Shown here piece by piece: positions 8,694 through 18,001 of a stretch of DNA of 64,000 nucleotides. The position numbers and the translations under genes were made by a program. Where the stretch lies: assembly GCA_041392065.1 (NCBI GenBank), contig JAWKMU010000005.1, positions 62,001 through 126,000 on the forward strand. The letters run 5' to 3'. The number at the start of each line of letters is the position of its first letter. The stretch's first letter is position 1. The stretch comes from CAJQLB01 sp041392065. Lineage in GTDB: Bacteria > Bacteroidota > Bacteroidia > Flavobacteriales > Flavobacteriaceae. Below the pieces are notes generated by a model that made no database searches, had not been told where the DNA came from, and saw only the letters and a program-made list of their open reading frames with translations.

Positions 8694-10628
8694 TTACTCA
8701 ATCGCCTTCAACAAAATAGCAGTTTTATTAAAATCTGAAGCTGCATTAATCACATCTCTAAATTCGTCATAACGGTTTAAATCATACTCTGTAGATTTAT
8801 AAAACTCTTGTATGGTAATAATCACTTTATTGCCTTCAACTTTGTAAGACGATTCAAACTTACACAGCTTGTTTCCTTTTACAGATTTGTAACTTTTATC
8901 AATATTAAGTTCTTCTAAACCTTCTGCTGTATAACCTTTAGGAATATGAATAGTAATGGTATAATCATACTGATTTGGATATTGCATCTCAATAGCATTT
9001 ACACGTTTTGTTTCTTGGTACAGTTCGCTTTGCGTACCAATGACTTTTCCAATTTGAAAAATATAGCTATCTCCAGCTTCTTCCATTAAAGATTCAGATG
9101 TAATAGTAGACCTTGTTTTAAAAGGCTTGTTGTATTCTAGTTGCAATAATTCGGTGTTTAAGGCTTCGTAAGATTTAACTACTTTATCTTCAATTCCAGA
9201 ACCTGTTAAATAGTCTTCATATTCTTTAATACCTTGATCAGAATAAAAGTTAAGAATCGCTCTGCTTGTTGCAGACCAATGTCCTGTATAGTCTTGAGAT
9301 TGCTTTAAAGTTGCGCTTTGTAATTCATCATCAAAAGTAATGTCCATAACACGATTAATGCTACTAAAATTTGGATCGGTTTGTACAATTTTGCTAAAAT
9401 AATACTCAAGTGTATCAGTGATGTACAAGCCATAATTGCCAAGAATATTAAAAGGTGCTTCGCCAACACGATATTCTAAACGGTCTGTTGCAATGTACTT
9501 TTCTTCTGTTGGTAAATAGATTAAAAACTCTTGCAATTGATTTGGATTATAAAAATCTGGATCAAACTTCTTTAAATACCTGTTTGCTGTAATAACAATT
9601 TCGTATTTAATACCTAAAGCCTTTAAGTATTGCGAATAAGCTTTTAAAATACCAAAGGCACTTGCCGATTTATTTTTTAAAATGTAGTTAACATCAGACA
9701 GTTCGGAGTTGTTATTTTTTACAATGGTAAAGTTGGTTTTTATATAATCGTCCAACAAGTTTGCTTTTTCAAAAACACTCAAATTAGTTTTTCCTTTTGT
9801 AACATTTGTTAAATCTTCTGTAACAACTGAGAGCGATTCTTCTGGGAAAAACTGCGGACCAACATTATTTACCACATTGCTCCAAAACATGTCATGCGTT
9901 ATGTTTTGGTCTTTTGGGAAACATTGGTAAACCACAGCAATTTTGTTGGCATCTGGAGTAGAATACTCTTCCTCAATCATTGCTGGAAGGTTTTTTAAAG
10001 TTAATGATTTGGCAATGGTATTGTTTATAGTTACAGACTCAAAAGCTGTTTCGGTTCTGTAAGCTTTTATTTTTGCATTGGCATCTCCTGTAATGAAAAG
10101 AAACTGAGCTTCACGAATAGGATAATCACCTTGTATGTTTTGCTGTCCATGCATATCATACTCCTTTTCAACAGTGTATAATACTTCAATTTCTGAGTTT
10201 TTTTCAACACCTTCAATGGCAAAAATTTTAAAGTCGCCATATTCTTCAACATTATTCATTTCTTTAATATTGTCTTTGTTTAAAATGGTCACTTTTCCTT
10301 CGGCATTAATGGTTCGAGCCTTAATATCTACAACACTTATTACTTCGTACATTGGTATGTAAACTCTATTGTGGCTGGCAATACCTTTATCATCAATTAC
10401 GCGAGTAATGGAGTGCTCGGTTTCGTAAACTTTTAGCATATCGCCAAACATGCTTTTAGCATATTCTACCACATGTTTTTTTAAGATTCCTACTGAAGAT
10501 TCGTTTTGCTCTTCTGCTGAAAGTTGATGTATTTCAGGAGTCGAGCTCCAATCGTAGGTTTTATAAAATTGTGCAAAGCTATTGGCAGAAACCAGCAGTA
10601 ATGCAACGACAATACTTTTCTTTATCAT
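8694..10628 (-). CDS. DUF3857 protein with degenerate transglutaminase domain
   Basis: An exported protein of 644 aa. The ATG at 10628 is preferred because it gives a clean signal peptide ending SANSFAQ and overlaps the upstream stop by one base. The N-terminal half is DUF3857-like and the middle is transglutaminase-like. The catalytic Cys and His seen in the upstream paralogue are absent: the region aligning with its GDCKD reads KSASAFGILKAY (about residues 320-331), and the region aligning with its DNHMI reads LQEFLIYL. It is therefore probably a non-catalytic partner of the protein encoded just upstream. Function and substrate are unknown. Confidence 0.85.
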   Translation of the reverse strand: MIKKSIVVALLLVSANSFAQFYKTYDWSSTPEIHQLSAEEQNESSVGILKKHVVEYAKSMFGDMLKVYETEHSITRVIDDKGIASHNRVYIPMYEVISVVDIKARTINAEGKVTILNKDNIKEMNNVEEYGDFKIFAIEGVEKNSEIEVLYTVEKEYDMHGQQNIQGDYPIREAQFLFITGDANAKIKAYRTETAFESVTINNTIAKSLTLKNLPAMIEEEYSTPDANKIAVVYQCFPKDQNITHDMFWSNVVNNVGPQFFPEESLSVVTEDLTNVTKGKTNLSVFEKANLLDDYIKTNFTIVKNNNSELSDVNYILKNKSASAFGILKAYSQYLKALGIKYEIVITANRYLKKFDPDFYNPNQLQEFLIYLPTEEKYIATDRLEYRVGEAPFNILGNYGLYITDTLEYYFSKIVQTDPNFSSINRVMDITFDDELQSATLKQSQDYTGHWSATSRAILNFYSDQGIKEYEDYLTGSGIEDKVVKSYEALNTELLQLEYNKPFKTRSTITSESLMEEAGDSYIFQIGKVIGTQSELYQETKRVNAIEMQYPNQYDYTITIHIPKGYTAEGLEELNIDKSYKSVKGNKLCKFESSYKVEGNKVIITIQEFYKSTEYDLNRYDEFRDVINAASDFNKTAILLKAIE

Positions 10629-12520
10629 TATATTTTTTCTATAGTTATACTTTTTTTGTAGGCTCTTGTGAGGCTTTTTATAAAATCGTTCCAAGTTTCA
10701 AATTCGTTATTATTTACACTAAGTGTATTAATATAAATTAATTTGTGCTGTATGATTTCATTATCTTTTTGTTCATAAGAAATTTTAAATCCGAAATTTT
10801 CATTATCGTACAAAAGTTCTTCAGGAATATCTGTTGCTTTATAACCTTCAGGAATTTTAAAGGTTGTGGTAAATACTTTTTTGAATTTATGATCTATCTT
10901 CTTACTAAATTTTCGGTCTTCTATATCAATTTTACTTTGGGAAAGGGTTCTGTCTATATCTAAGTTAATGTAGGTTTTATTTGCAACTGTTTTGGCATAA
11001 TTATCAATGCTCAATTCATAGCTTAACATCAAAGGAGTGTTTTTGTTGTTGAAATTATCTTTAGTAATATTGTTGTAATTGGTTTTGTTGTTGCCAAGAG
11101 CAAGTGTTGTATTTAAATATTCTTCTTCGGTTTTATCTTCTTTCTTGTAAGTGTAATCTGAAATAAATTCTACTTTTTCATATCCTGTAAGTGAACGTGT
11201 TTCATCAACTTTAACCAGATCATTTTCCAAAGTAATCACGCTATTTACTTCAGAAACACTTTTGTTCATATCCTGAATAGGCACTTTTATAATTTTAAAA
11301 GAATCTTTATCTATACCAAGCAAGGCTTCCTTGGTTTGTGTAAAAGCACTTGGCATTCCGTAAGGCACGTAACTATCAGTAGCATCAAGAAATATGGTAT
11401 CGTTTTCAATAACCACTGTATTTATCATGTGATTATCAACCATTGGAGTTGGCACTTCCCAATAGGAGTAAGGTCTGTCGCGAGTGCCAATCCAAGTTCT
11501 GTACGATTCAATACCAACATGATTAAGCATTTCGTAAAGTAAGTTTGCCATGTCTTTGCAGTCGCCATAACGTTTGTCACAAACACTTGAAGCACTACGC
11601 GGAATAAAACCACCCAAACCATCTTCAAAAGCAACATAAGTGATGTTTTCTTGAACCCAATTAAAAATGGCTTCTGCTTTTTCTTTTTTGGTCGTTAATG
11701 ACTTTGTGACATCTTCAGCAATACTCTGTACTTTTTGCGGATTGTTTTCGTCTATACTGTCTACTAAAGTAGAGTACCATTGGTACAAATCATTAACGTC
11801 ATTTAAAATAGTATTGGTTTTACCATTGTCTTCATAGCTTTTTATGTACAAAATGATGTGAGGTAAATAGTATAATACAGATTCGCTCTGTGCTTCACCT
11901 TGAAACCCTTTAATGTTATTTAAAGACCATGTATAAATTTTGTTGTTACCTTTTGTTTCTTCTTTGAAATTGATAGGATAATCTTGAGTGTTAAAATCAA
12001 TATAGCCAATAGAAACATTTTTTGGGAACTCAATAGAAAGCTTTGTATTTTCAGTTGGTACAAAAGTCCCGAATCGAAAAAGCCCTAAAAAGCGAGGATC
12101 TTTAACGATTTCTTTATACTCTAAATGTGTTTCGGCTCCAGCCTTTACAGCAGGAAATGTAAAGTTCTTGCTTTCTTGGTCACTATAAAAAATACCATTG
12201 TCAAATTCACGTTTGGTTTCAATGTAATCGACCTCAATTTTTTTATTTTCGTCTGGTAAATAGGTAAAAGCCTTAATATCTTCAATAGCTGAAAAACCAT
12301 CAAAACCTATAGATTCATTGGCAAAATAAAGTTTTTTTGCTGTAAGAAATTTACCTTGTTCAGAGAACGATTTGGTAATGTTAAAGTTGCCTTTGTTTAG
12401 TTTAATATCAATATGTTCATGACGTTTTAAATAGATAAAATCTTCATCAGAAAAATTCTGAGATAACGCAATGAAAGGAAATAAGAAAAAAAATATTAGA
12501 AGTTTATTCATCCAGTTCAT
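10628..12520 (-). CDS. DUF3857 / transglutaminase-like exported protein
   Basis: A protein of 630 aa with an N-terminal signal peptide (cleavage likely after FIALSQ), a DUF3857 region, and a transglutaminase core with an apparently complete triad: Cys321 in YGDCKD, His364 in VDNHMI and Asp379 in IFLDATD. It is probably periplasmic or outer-membrane facing. It is the first gene of a two-gene operon, and its stop overlaps the start of the second gene. The start could be Met1 or Met4 and both retain the signal peptide. The target is not known. Transglutaminase-like domains in bacteria often act as cysteine proteases or peptide-modifying enzymes. Confidence 0.87.
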   Translation of the reverse strand: MNWMNKLLIFFFLFPFIALSQNFSDEDFIYLKRHEHIDIKLNKGNFNITKSFSEQGKFLTAKKLYFANESIGFDGFSAIEDIKAFTYLPDENKKIEVDYIETKREFDNGIFYSDQESKNFTFPAVKAGAETHLEYKEIVKDPRFLGLFRFGTFVPTENTKLSIEFPKNVSIGYIDFNTQDYPINFKEETKGNNKIYTWSLNNIKGFQGEAQSESVLYYLPHIILYIKSYEDNGKTNTILNDVNDLYQWYSTLVDSIDENNPQKVQSIAEDVTKSLTTKKEKAEAIFNWVQENITYVAFEDGLGGFIPRSASSVCDKRYGDCKDMANLLYEMLNHVGIESYRTWIGTRDRPYSYWEVPTPMVDNHMINTVVIENDTIFLDATDSYVPYGMPSAFTQTKEALLGIDKDSFKIIKVPIQDMNKSVSEVNSVITLENDLVKVDETRSLTGYEKVEFISDYTYKKEDKTEEEYLNTTLALGNNKTNYNNITKDNFNNKNTPLMLSYELSIDNYAKTVANKTYINLDIDRTLSQSKIDIEDRKFSKKIDHKFKKVFTTTFKIPEGYKATDIPEELLYDNENFGFKISYEQKDNEIIQHKLIYINTLSVNNNEFETWNDFIKSLTRAYKKSITIEKI

Positions 12521-12528
12521 AATTTTCT

Positions 12529-12536
12529 CAAAGATA
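12529..12536 (-). promoter_or_regulatory. -7 box (TATCTTTG, minus strand) for DUF3857 operon
   Basis: An exact TAnnTTTG on the minus strand, 8 bases before the ATG at 12520. It is divergent from the menE promoter about 50 bases away. Confidence 0.55.
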
Positions 12537-12581
12537 TTTTATTTAACACATTTAATTAACTTCAATCCGTTAAAAATAGTA

Positions 12582-12589
12582 TAATTTTG
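12582..12589 (+). promoter_or_regulatory. -7 box (TAATTTTG) for menE
   Basis: An exact TAnnTTTG 23 bases before the menE ATG. No clear -33 TTG was found. Confidence 0.45.
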
Positions 12590-12612
12590 AAGCAAATCAC
12601 TATATACCAAAA

Positions 12613-13689
12613 ATGATTCCAAAATTTACAACAGTTCATAATAATTTCAGATTAAACGGTAGACACTATTCATTTGATGACTTAAAAGAAGTTGCTTACA
12701 GCTTTGTAAAAGAAGGTGAAACGTATCAAAAACATATTGGTGAGTATTTATTGCAATGGACAGATAGTAACGAAACAATAACAGTAAAAACTTCAGGTTC
12801 TACAGGGAAACCAAAATCTATTGAATTGAGTAAACAAGCGATGGTACATTCTGCTATTGCAACAGGTAATTATTTTAAGTTACATCCTGATAGCTCAGCT
12901 TTAATGTGCTTACCAGCAACCTTTATTGCTGGAAAAATGATGATTGTTAGGGCAATTGTTTTGGGTTTGCGTCTTGATTTGGTTGAACCTATTTCAAATC
13001 CTTTGGATTCAATAAAAAAGAAATATCAATTTGCTGCTATGGTACCAATGCAGTTGCAAAATAGTTTTGATAATATTAATAAAATAAAAACTTTAATTGT
13101 AGGAGGAGCAACTGTATCTGATGATTTAATAGATAGAATTCAAAACTGCACTACTACTGTTTATGCTACCTATGGCATGACTGAAACCATAACACACATT
13201 GCAATTAAAAAACTCAATAAATTAGGTAAAAAAAGTGCTTTAACGTGTTTTGAAGTGTTGCCAAATGTAACCATTTCACAAAATCATAAAGGTTGTTTGG
13301 TTATTGATGCACCTTATTTAAGTAATAAACCAATTGTCACTAATGATTTGGTTGAGCTACACTCAAACACAACTTTTGAGTTATTGGGACGATTGGATAA
13401 TGTGATAAACTCTGGAGGTATTAAAATTAATCCAGAACAATTAGAAAAAAAAATAGCCTCTAAAATAAGTACAGATTTCTTTATTGCCTCACAAGAGAGC
13501 GACATGCTTGGCGAAGAAGTTATTATGTTGGTTGAAGGTAAAGAGCAAAAGCTTCCTAATGATATTTTTAGCAACTTAGAAAAGTATGAAGTCCCTAAGG
13601 AAGTGATTTTTGTAGAATCTTTTAAACGTACATCTTCTGGAAAAATTATTAGGAACAAAACCTTAGACTTGGCAAAAAAGCTGAGTTAA
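12613..13689 (+). CDS. menE: MenE, o-succinylbenzoate-CoA ligase
   Basis: An acyl-adenylate-forming enzyme that activates o-succinylbenzoate with CoA in menaquinone synthesis. At 358 aa it is shorter than typical AMP-dependent ligases, with a compact N-terminal part. Motifs are KTSGSTGKPKSIELS (P-loop), YATYGMTETITHIA, GRLDNVINSGGIKINPEQLE (hinge), and the C-terminal catalytic Lys region KRTSSGKIIRNKT. Context with the other men genes makes MenE the best call. It is separated from them by the minus-strand pair and has its own promoter. Confidence 0.9.
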   Translation: MIPKFTTVHNNFRLNGRHYSFDDLKEVAYSFVKEGETYQKHIGEYLLQWTDSNETITVKTSGSTGKPKSIELSKQAMVHSAIATGNYFKLHPDSSALMCLPATFIAGKMMIVRAIVLGLRLDLVEPISNPLDSIKKKYQFAAMVPMQLQNSFDNINKIKTLIVGGATVSDDLIDRIQNCTTTVYATYGMTETITHIAIKKLNKLGKKSALTCFEVLPNVTISQNHKGCLVIDAPYLSNKPIVTNDLVELHSNTTFELLGRLDNVINSGGIKINPEQLEKKIASKISTDFFIASQESDMLGEEVIMLVEGKEQKLPNDIFSNLEKYEVPKEVIFVESFKRTSSGKIIRNKTLDLAKKLS

Positions 13690-13777
13690 CTCATTCATAT
13701 ACATACTTTACTCATTACTGGTTTTTTGATTTAGAGATTGATACTAGTTTTATATCAAACTTTAAAACCGAAACCAG

Positions 13778-15904
13778 ATGCAAACACTTATTACATTTAT
13801 ATTTTCAGCGTTCGTTGCAACGATGAGTATAGCACAGGAAAAGAAAATTACAGGAATCGTTTCAGATGAATCAGGCTTACCATTACCTGGAACAAGTATT
13901 ATTGTTAAGGGAACATCAACAGGAACACAAACCGATTTTGACGGTAAATATGAAATATTGGCTAACATAGGAGAAACTTTGGTTTTTTCATATGTTGGAT
14001 ATAAAAGAAAAGAAATTGTTGTTGGAGCTTTAAATATTATAAATATTACTATGGAATTTGAAACAGCTGTTCTTGAAGAAGTTGTTGTTACTGCTCAAGG
14101 AATTAGAAAACAAAAGAAAGCTTTGGGATATGCAGTAAGTGAAGTGAAAGCTGAACAAATTGAACGACGCAAAGAAGCAGACGTTGCAAGAGTATTATCA
14201 GGTAAAGCTTCAGGAGTTCAAATTACATCTGCAAGTGGAACTACAGGTTCTGCAACCAATGTTGTAATTAGAGGATATTCTTCAATTTCAGGTAATAATC
14301 AAGCCTTATTTGTGGTTGATGGTGTTCCTTATAATGGAAATCAAACTACCTCTAAATTTTTAAGCTTAGATCCAGAGGATATTAAAGAAGTAAATGTTCT
14401 TAAAGGCCTAGCAGCTGCATCATTATATGGAACTGCTGGAAGAAATGGTGTAATAGTTATCACAACTAAAAATGGAAATTATACACCTAAACAAATTGAA
14501 CAAAACAATGAGGCATATGAGGAGATTATAGAAAATGATTTTGAAAACGTACTTTCTAATCCATTATCCACATTTTCTATTGATGTCGATAAAGCTTCTT
14601 ATAGTAATATCAGACGAATGATTAACAATGCTCAACCAATTCCACAAGATGCAGTTAAAATTGAGGAGATGATTAATTACTTCAATTATAAATATGAGCA
14701 ACCAAAGAACGTACATCCTTTTGCAATTCATTCAGAACTAATTAAAACACCTTGGAATTCAAATACTAAATTGGTTAAAATTGGTTTACAAGGAAAAACC
14801 TATGAAAATGATGCATTACCTGCTTCCAACCTAACTTTTTTAATTGATGTGTCAGGCTCAATGAGTAACCAAAATAAGTTGCCATTACTTAAATCAGCAT
14901 TTAAATTGTTGGTTAATCAGTTACGTGAAAAAGATAAGGTTTCAATTGTGGTTTATGCTGGAGCTGCTGGAGTTGTATTAGAACCAACTTCTGGACATCA
15001 GAAAGATAAAATTTTGAGAGCTTTAGATAATTTGCAAGCAGGAGGTTCAACAGCAGGAGGAGCAGGAATAAAATTAGCATATAAACTAGCTGAAGAAAAC
15101 TTTAAAAAAGGTGGTAATAATAGAGTCATATTAGCAACAGATGGCGATTTTAATGTTGGAGCTTCTAGTGATAAAGACATGAAGGAGCTTATTGAGGAGA
15201 AAAGAAAATCTGGTGTTTTCTTATCAGTTTTAGGATTTGGTTATGGAAACTACAAGGACTCAAAATTAGAAGCATTAGCTGATAAAGGTAATGGAAATCA
15301 TGCTTACATAGATAGTATGTCTGAAGCTCAAAAAGTATTTGGTAAAGAATTTGGAGGTACATTATTCACTATTGCAAAAGATGTAAAAATTCAAGTTGAA
15401 TTTAATCCAAGCATTGTAAAAGCTTATCGATTAATTGGCTATGAAAATAGACTTTTAAATGACGAAGACTTTATTGATGATACTATAGATGCAGGAGAAT
15501 TGGGAAGTGGTCATACTGTTACTGCTTTGTACGAAATAATTCCAGTTGGTATTGAAAGCAATTATATGAAGGAAGTAAATGACCTGAAATATACTAACAA
15601 TGTTGTTTCAAATAATTTTGGAGATGAATTACTAACAGTTAAGTTTCGCTATAAAAAACCAGATGGAGATAAAAGTATAGAGATGGAGCACGTACAATCC
15701 AATTATGAGGCTGAGCCATCTGAAGATATTAATTTTGCAGCAGCGGTAGCTTTGTTTGGAATGCAACTAAAACATTCTAAGTATCATAATGATTCTAAGA
15801 TTGAGGACGTGTTAGAGCTAGCAAGAAAAGGCAAAGGTGAGGATGAAGATGGTTATCGTGCAGAGTTTATTAGGTTAGTTTCATTAAGTCAAACAAGTAA
15901 ATAG
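13778..15904 (+). CDS. Mosaic exported protein: CarboxypepD-reg + TonB plug + YfbK-type vWA
   Basis: A 708-aa protein with a signal peptide (MQTLITFIFSAFVATMSIAQ). Domains in order are a carboxypeptidase-regulatory-like beta domain (about 22-95), a SusC-type TonB plug (about 100-235, with VRGYSS-like, LFVVDGVPY and LYGTAGRNGVIVITTKNG), a vWA-adjacent N-terminal segment (SNPLSTFSIDVDKASYSNIRRMI, about 260-300), a von Willebrand A domain (about 350-520) and a DUF3520-like C-terminus. The MIDAS is complete: DVSGS 357-361, Thr425 and Asp455 in ATDGD. There is no beta-barrel, so it cannot be a transporter. It is probably periplasmic or membrane-associated. The vWA/DUF3520 combination is known as YfbK; carrying a full plug is the unusual part. 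Confidence 0.88.
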   Translation: MQTLITFIFSAFVATMSIAQEKKITGIVSDESGLPLPGTSIIVKGTSTGTQTDFDGKYEILANIGETLVFSYVGYKRKEIVVGALNIINITMEFETAVLEEVVVTAQGIRKQKKALGYAVSEVKAEQIERRKEADVARVLSGKASGVQITSASGTTGSATNVVIRGYSSISGNNQALFVVDGVPYNGNQTTSKFLSLDPEDIKEVNVLKGLAAASLYGTAGRNGVIVITTKNGNYTPKQIEQNNEAYEEIIENDFENVLSNPLSTFSIDVDKASYSNIRRMINNAQPIPQDAVKIEEMINYFNYKYEQPKNVHPFAIHSELIKTPWNSNTKLVKIGLQGKTYENDALPASNLTFLIDVSGSMSNQNKLPLLKSAFKLLVNQLREKDKVSIVVYAGAAGVVLEPTSGHQKDKILRALDNLQAGGSTAGGAGIKLAYKLAEENFKKGGNNRVILATDGDFNVGASSDKDMKELIEEKRKSGVFLSVLGFGYGNYKDSKLEALADKGNGNHAYIDSMSEAQKVFGKEFGGTLFTIAKDVKIQVEFNPSIVKAYRLIGYENRLLNDEDFIDDTIDAGELGSGHTVTALYEIIPVGIESNYMKEVNDLKYTNNVVSNNFGDELLTVKFRYKKPDGDKSIEMEHVQSNYEAEPSEDINFAAAVALFGMQLKHSKYHNDSKIEDVLELARKGKGEDEDGYRAEFIRLVSLSQTSK

Positions 15905-15964
15905 TAAAGCCAAGCCAAACAGTTGGTTGGTTGCAATTTTTTCATAAGTAGGCTTGGTTTTTAT

Positions 15965-15993
15965 AAAGAGCATCTTTTAAGGTGCTCTTTTTT
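15965..15993 (+). terminator. Intrinsic terminator after the vWA-plug gene
   Basis: Stem AAAGAGCATC / GGTGCTCTTT with a TTTTAA loop (one G-T pair), followed by T-rich DNA. Confidence 0.8.
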
Positions 15994-16036
15994 GTTTCCT
16001 ATTAAAATTATATTTTTATAGTATAAATATTTATCC

Positions 16037-17374
16037 ATGAAAAAACTTTTCATTTTATTGCTGTTTATCACTTTTCAATTACAATCACAACACATACTTT
16101 CTGAAAGAGAACGAGCAAGAGTTGTTGATGAAATTTTAGCTGACAGATTCAACAATTTATTACCAAAACTTATGGATCGAACAGGAATTGATATGTGGAT
16201 TCTTATTTCAAGAGAATACAACGAAGATCCAGTTTTAAAAACCATGCTGCCTGCCACTTGGCTTAATGCAAGACGTAGAACCATTATTTTGTTTTACAGA
16301 GATAAAGCCAATAATACTATTGAAAAACTTGCAGTAGCTCGTTACAATTTTGGTGATAATATTATTTCGGCTTGGGATAAAGATAGTGAACCAAACCAAT
16401 GGAAACGATTAATGCAACTTATTGAAGAACGTAACCCAAAAACTATTGGTTTGAATTTTTCTAAGCATTTTAATATTGCTGATGGATTAGATAAAACCGA
16501 TTACGATGAATTTATGGAATATTTACCATCAAAATACAAATCAAAAGTTGTTTCAGCAGAAAAATTAGCCACAGGATGGATAGAAACTAGAACAGAACGT
16601 GAAATGGTTATATATAGTCAGTTAGTTGATATTACTCATGATATAATTGCTGTAGCTTTTTCAGAAAGCGTAATCACACCAGGAATAACAACTACTACAG
16701 ATGTTGAGTGGTGGATGAGAGATAAGGTGACAGAATTAGGTCTTGAAACATGGTTTCACCCTTCTGTTGATGTACAACGAACTTCTGAAACTATGGGAAA
16801 TCATTTGTATTCTTTTTCAAATAGACCAGATAATATGGTCATACTTCCAGGGGATTTATTGCATTGCGATTTTGGGATTACTTATTTAAGACTCAATACA
16901 GACTGCCAAGAATTGGCTTATGTACTTAAACCCAATGAAACAGAAGCACCAAAATTTTTAGTCGATGCATTTAAAAAAGGAAATCAGGTACAAGATTTTT
17001 TAACCAATAACTTTGTGGCTGGAAAAACAGGGAATGAAATATTATTAAAAGCCCTTAATGAAGCAAAAGCAGCTGGATTAAGGCCTTCAATTTATACGCA
17101 TCCACTAGGAAGTTATGGGCATTCATCTGGGCCAACTATTGGAATGTGGGACGCACAAGGTGGAGTTCCTGGAGCAGGAGATTATCCTCTTTATCCTAAT
17201 ACAGTTTATGCCATAGAATTAAATACAACGGTAACAATTCCAGAATGGCAACGAGATATTAGAATCATGTTTGAAGAAGCTGGTTTTTATGGAGAAGAAG
17301 GATTCAGATACGTAAATGGACGTCAAACAGAATTATTATTAATTCCTCGAGTTAAAAAACATCAAGGAAACTAA
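16037..17374 (+). CDS. M24 family metallopeptidase (Xaa-Pro aminopeptidase-like), exported
   Basis: A protein of 445 aa with a short signal peptide (MKKLFILLLFITFQLQSQ) and a C-terminal pita-bread fold. The five metal ligands of M24 enzymes are recognisable: Asp in LHCDFGITY, Asp in LNTDCQ, His in THPLGSYGHSSGP, Glu in IELNTTV and Glu in MFEEAGF. The N-terminal creatinase-like domain includes DRTGIDMWILISREYNEDPV. It probably cleaves N-terminal Xaa-Pro bonds of peptides in the periplasm. It is single, with a terminator upstream. Confidence 0.88.
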   Translation: MKKLFILLLFITFQLQSQHILSERERARVVDEILADRFNNLLPKLMDRTGIDMWILISREYNEDPVLKTMLPATWLNARRRTIILFYRDKANNTIEKLAVARYNFGDNIISAWDKDSEPNQWKRLMQLIEERNPKTIGLNFSKHFNIADGLDKTDYDEFMEYLPSKYKSKVVSAEKLATGWIETRTEREMVIYSQLVDITHDIIAVAFSESVITPGITTTTDVEWWMRDKVTELGLETWFHPSVDVQRTSETMGNHLYSFSNRPDNMVILPGDLLHCDFGITYLRLNTDCQELAYVLKPNETEAPKFLVDAFKKGNQVQDFLTNNFVAGKTGNEILLKALNEAKAAGLRPSIYTHPLGSYGHSSGPTIGMWDAQGGVPGAGDYPLYPNTVYAIELNTTVTIPEWQRDIRIMFEEAGFYGEEGFRYVNGRQTELLLIPRVKKHQGN

Positions 17375-17434
17375 AATTTCTTTTTAAAATCATTAATTTG
17401 CGGCACAAAATTTGACTATTAGGTTTTTAAAATA

Positions 17435-17887
17435 ATGAAAATGAAAAAATTTGGTTTATTAGGTATCTTTTTAGCTTTAGTAAATTTTGGTTTTGCTCAA
17501 AACTTAGGACAAGTACAACGAGGACAAAGAGGTTATACTCCACCTATTATATACAATGATGAGACTTATATTGAGCTTGTAGACCCTTATGATGAAGTAG
17601 ATAAAATGATGCCTAAATGTGTTTCTGTTTTAGGTCTTGATGCTTTTGAACAAGAAATTATAAAAAGCATGCTTATTAAGAAGTTTGAATCTCAAAATGC
17701 GATTCTTCAAGATGAAAAAAATACAAGAGACGACAGAAAGAAAAAAATTGATGATATAGAAAAGGAATATCTAAAAGAATTAAGCACAGTTTTAAAACCT
17801 GATGAAATTATAAAATATCAATCAATAGATTTCACAGAAACCAATAAGGAGAAAAAGAAAAGAAGAAAGAAAAATAAAAATGAATAA
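17435..17887 (+). CDS. Hypothetical exported small protein
   Basis: I do not recognise this 150-aa protein. It has a signal peptide ending NFGFAQ, a Gln/Arg-rich stretch after cleavage, a helical middle (about 75-130) and a very basic tail rich in Lys/Arg/Asn (EKKKRRKKNKNE). The start may be Met1 or Met3 (17441). The helical part (EQEIIKSMLIKKFESQNAILQDEKNTRDD) resembles small flavobacterial exported proteins of unknown role. It is followed by a terminator. Confidence 0.7.
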   Translation: MKMKKFGLLGIFLALVNFGFAQNLGQVQRGQRGYTPPIIYNDETYIELVDPYDEVDKMMPKCVSVLGLDAFEQEIIKSMLIKKFESQNAILQDEKNTRDDRKKKIDDIEKEYLKELSTVLKPDEIIKYQSIDFTETNKEKKKRRKKNKNE

Positions 17888-17890
17888 ATA

Positions 17891-17922
17891 AAAAAGGAAG
17901 GCTCAAAAAGTCTTCCTTTTTT
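17891..17922 (+). terminator. Intrinsic terminator
   Basis: Stem AAAAAGGAAG / CTTCCTTTTT with an 11-base loop, downstream of the 150-aa gene. Confidence 0.75.
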
Positions 17923-18001
17923 ATTTCAAATATATATTGTTTGTAATCAATTAACTTAAAGAGTTTTTTTGTAACTTTAAAGAAACAAAATTTTCAACGC
18001 T

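Noticed and set aside
13314..13658. Open frame of 114 codons on the minus strand
   Set aside because: It is antisense to the conserved C-terminal part of menE, with no promoter or recognisable domain.
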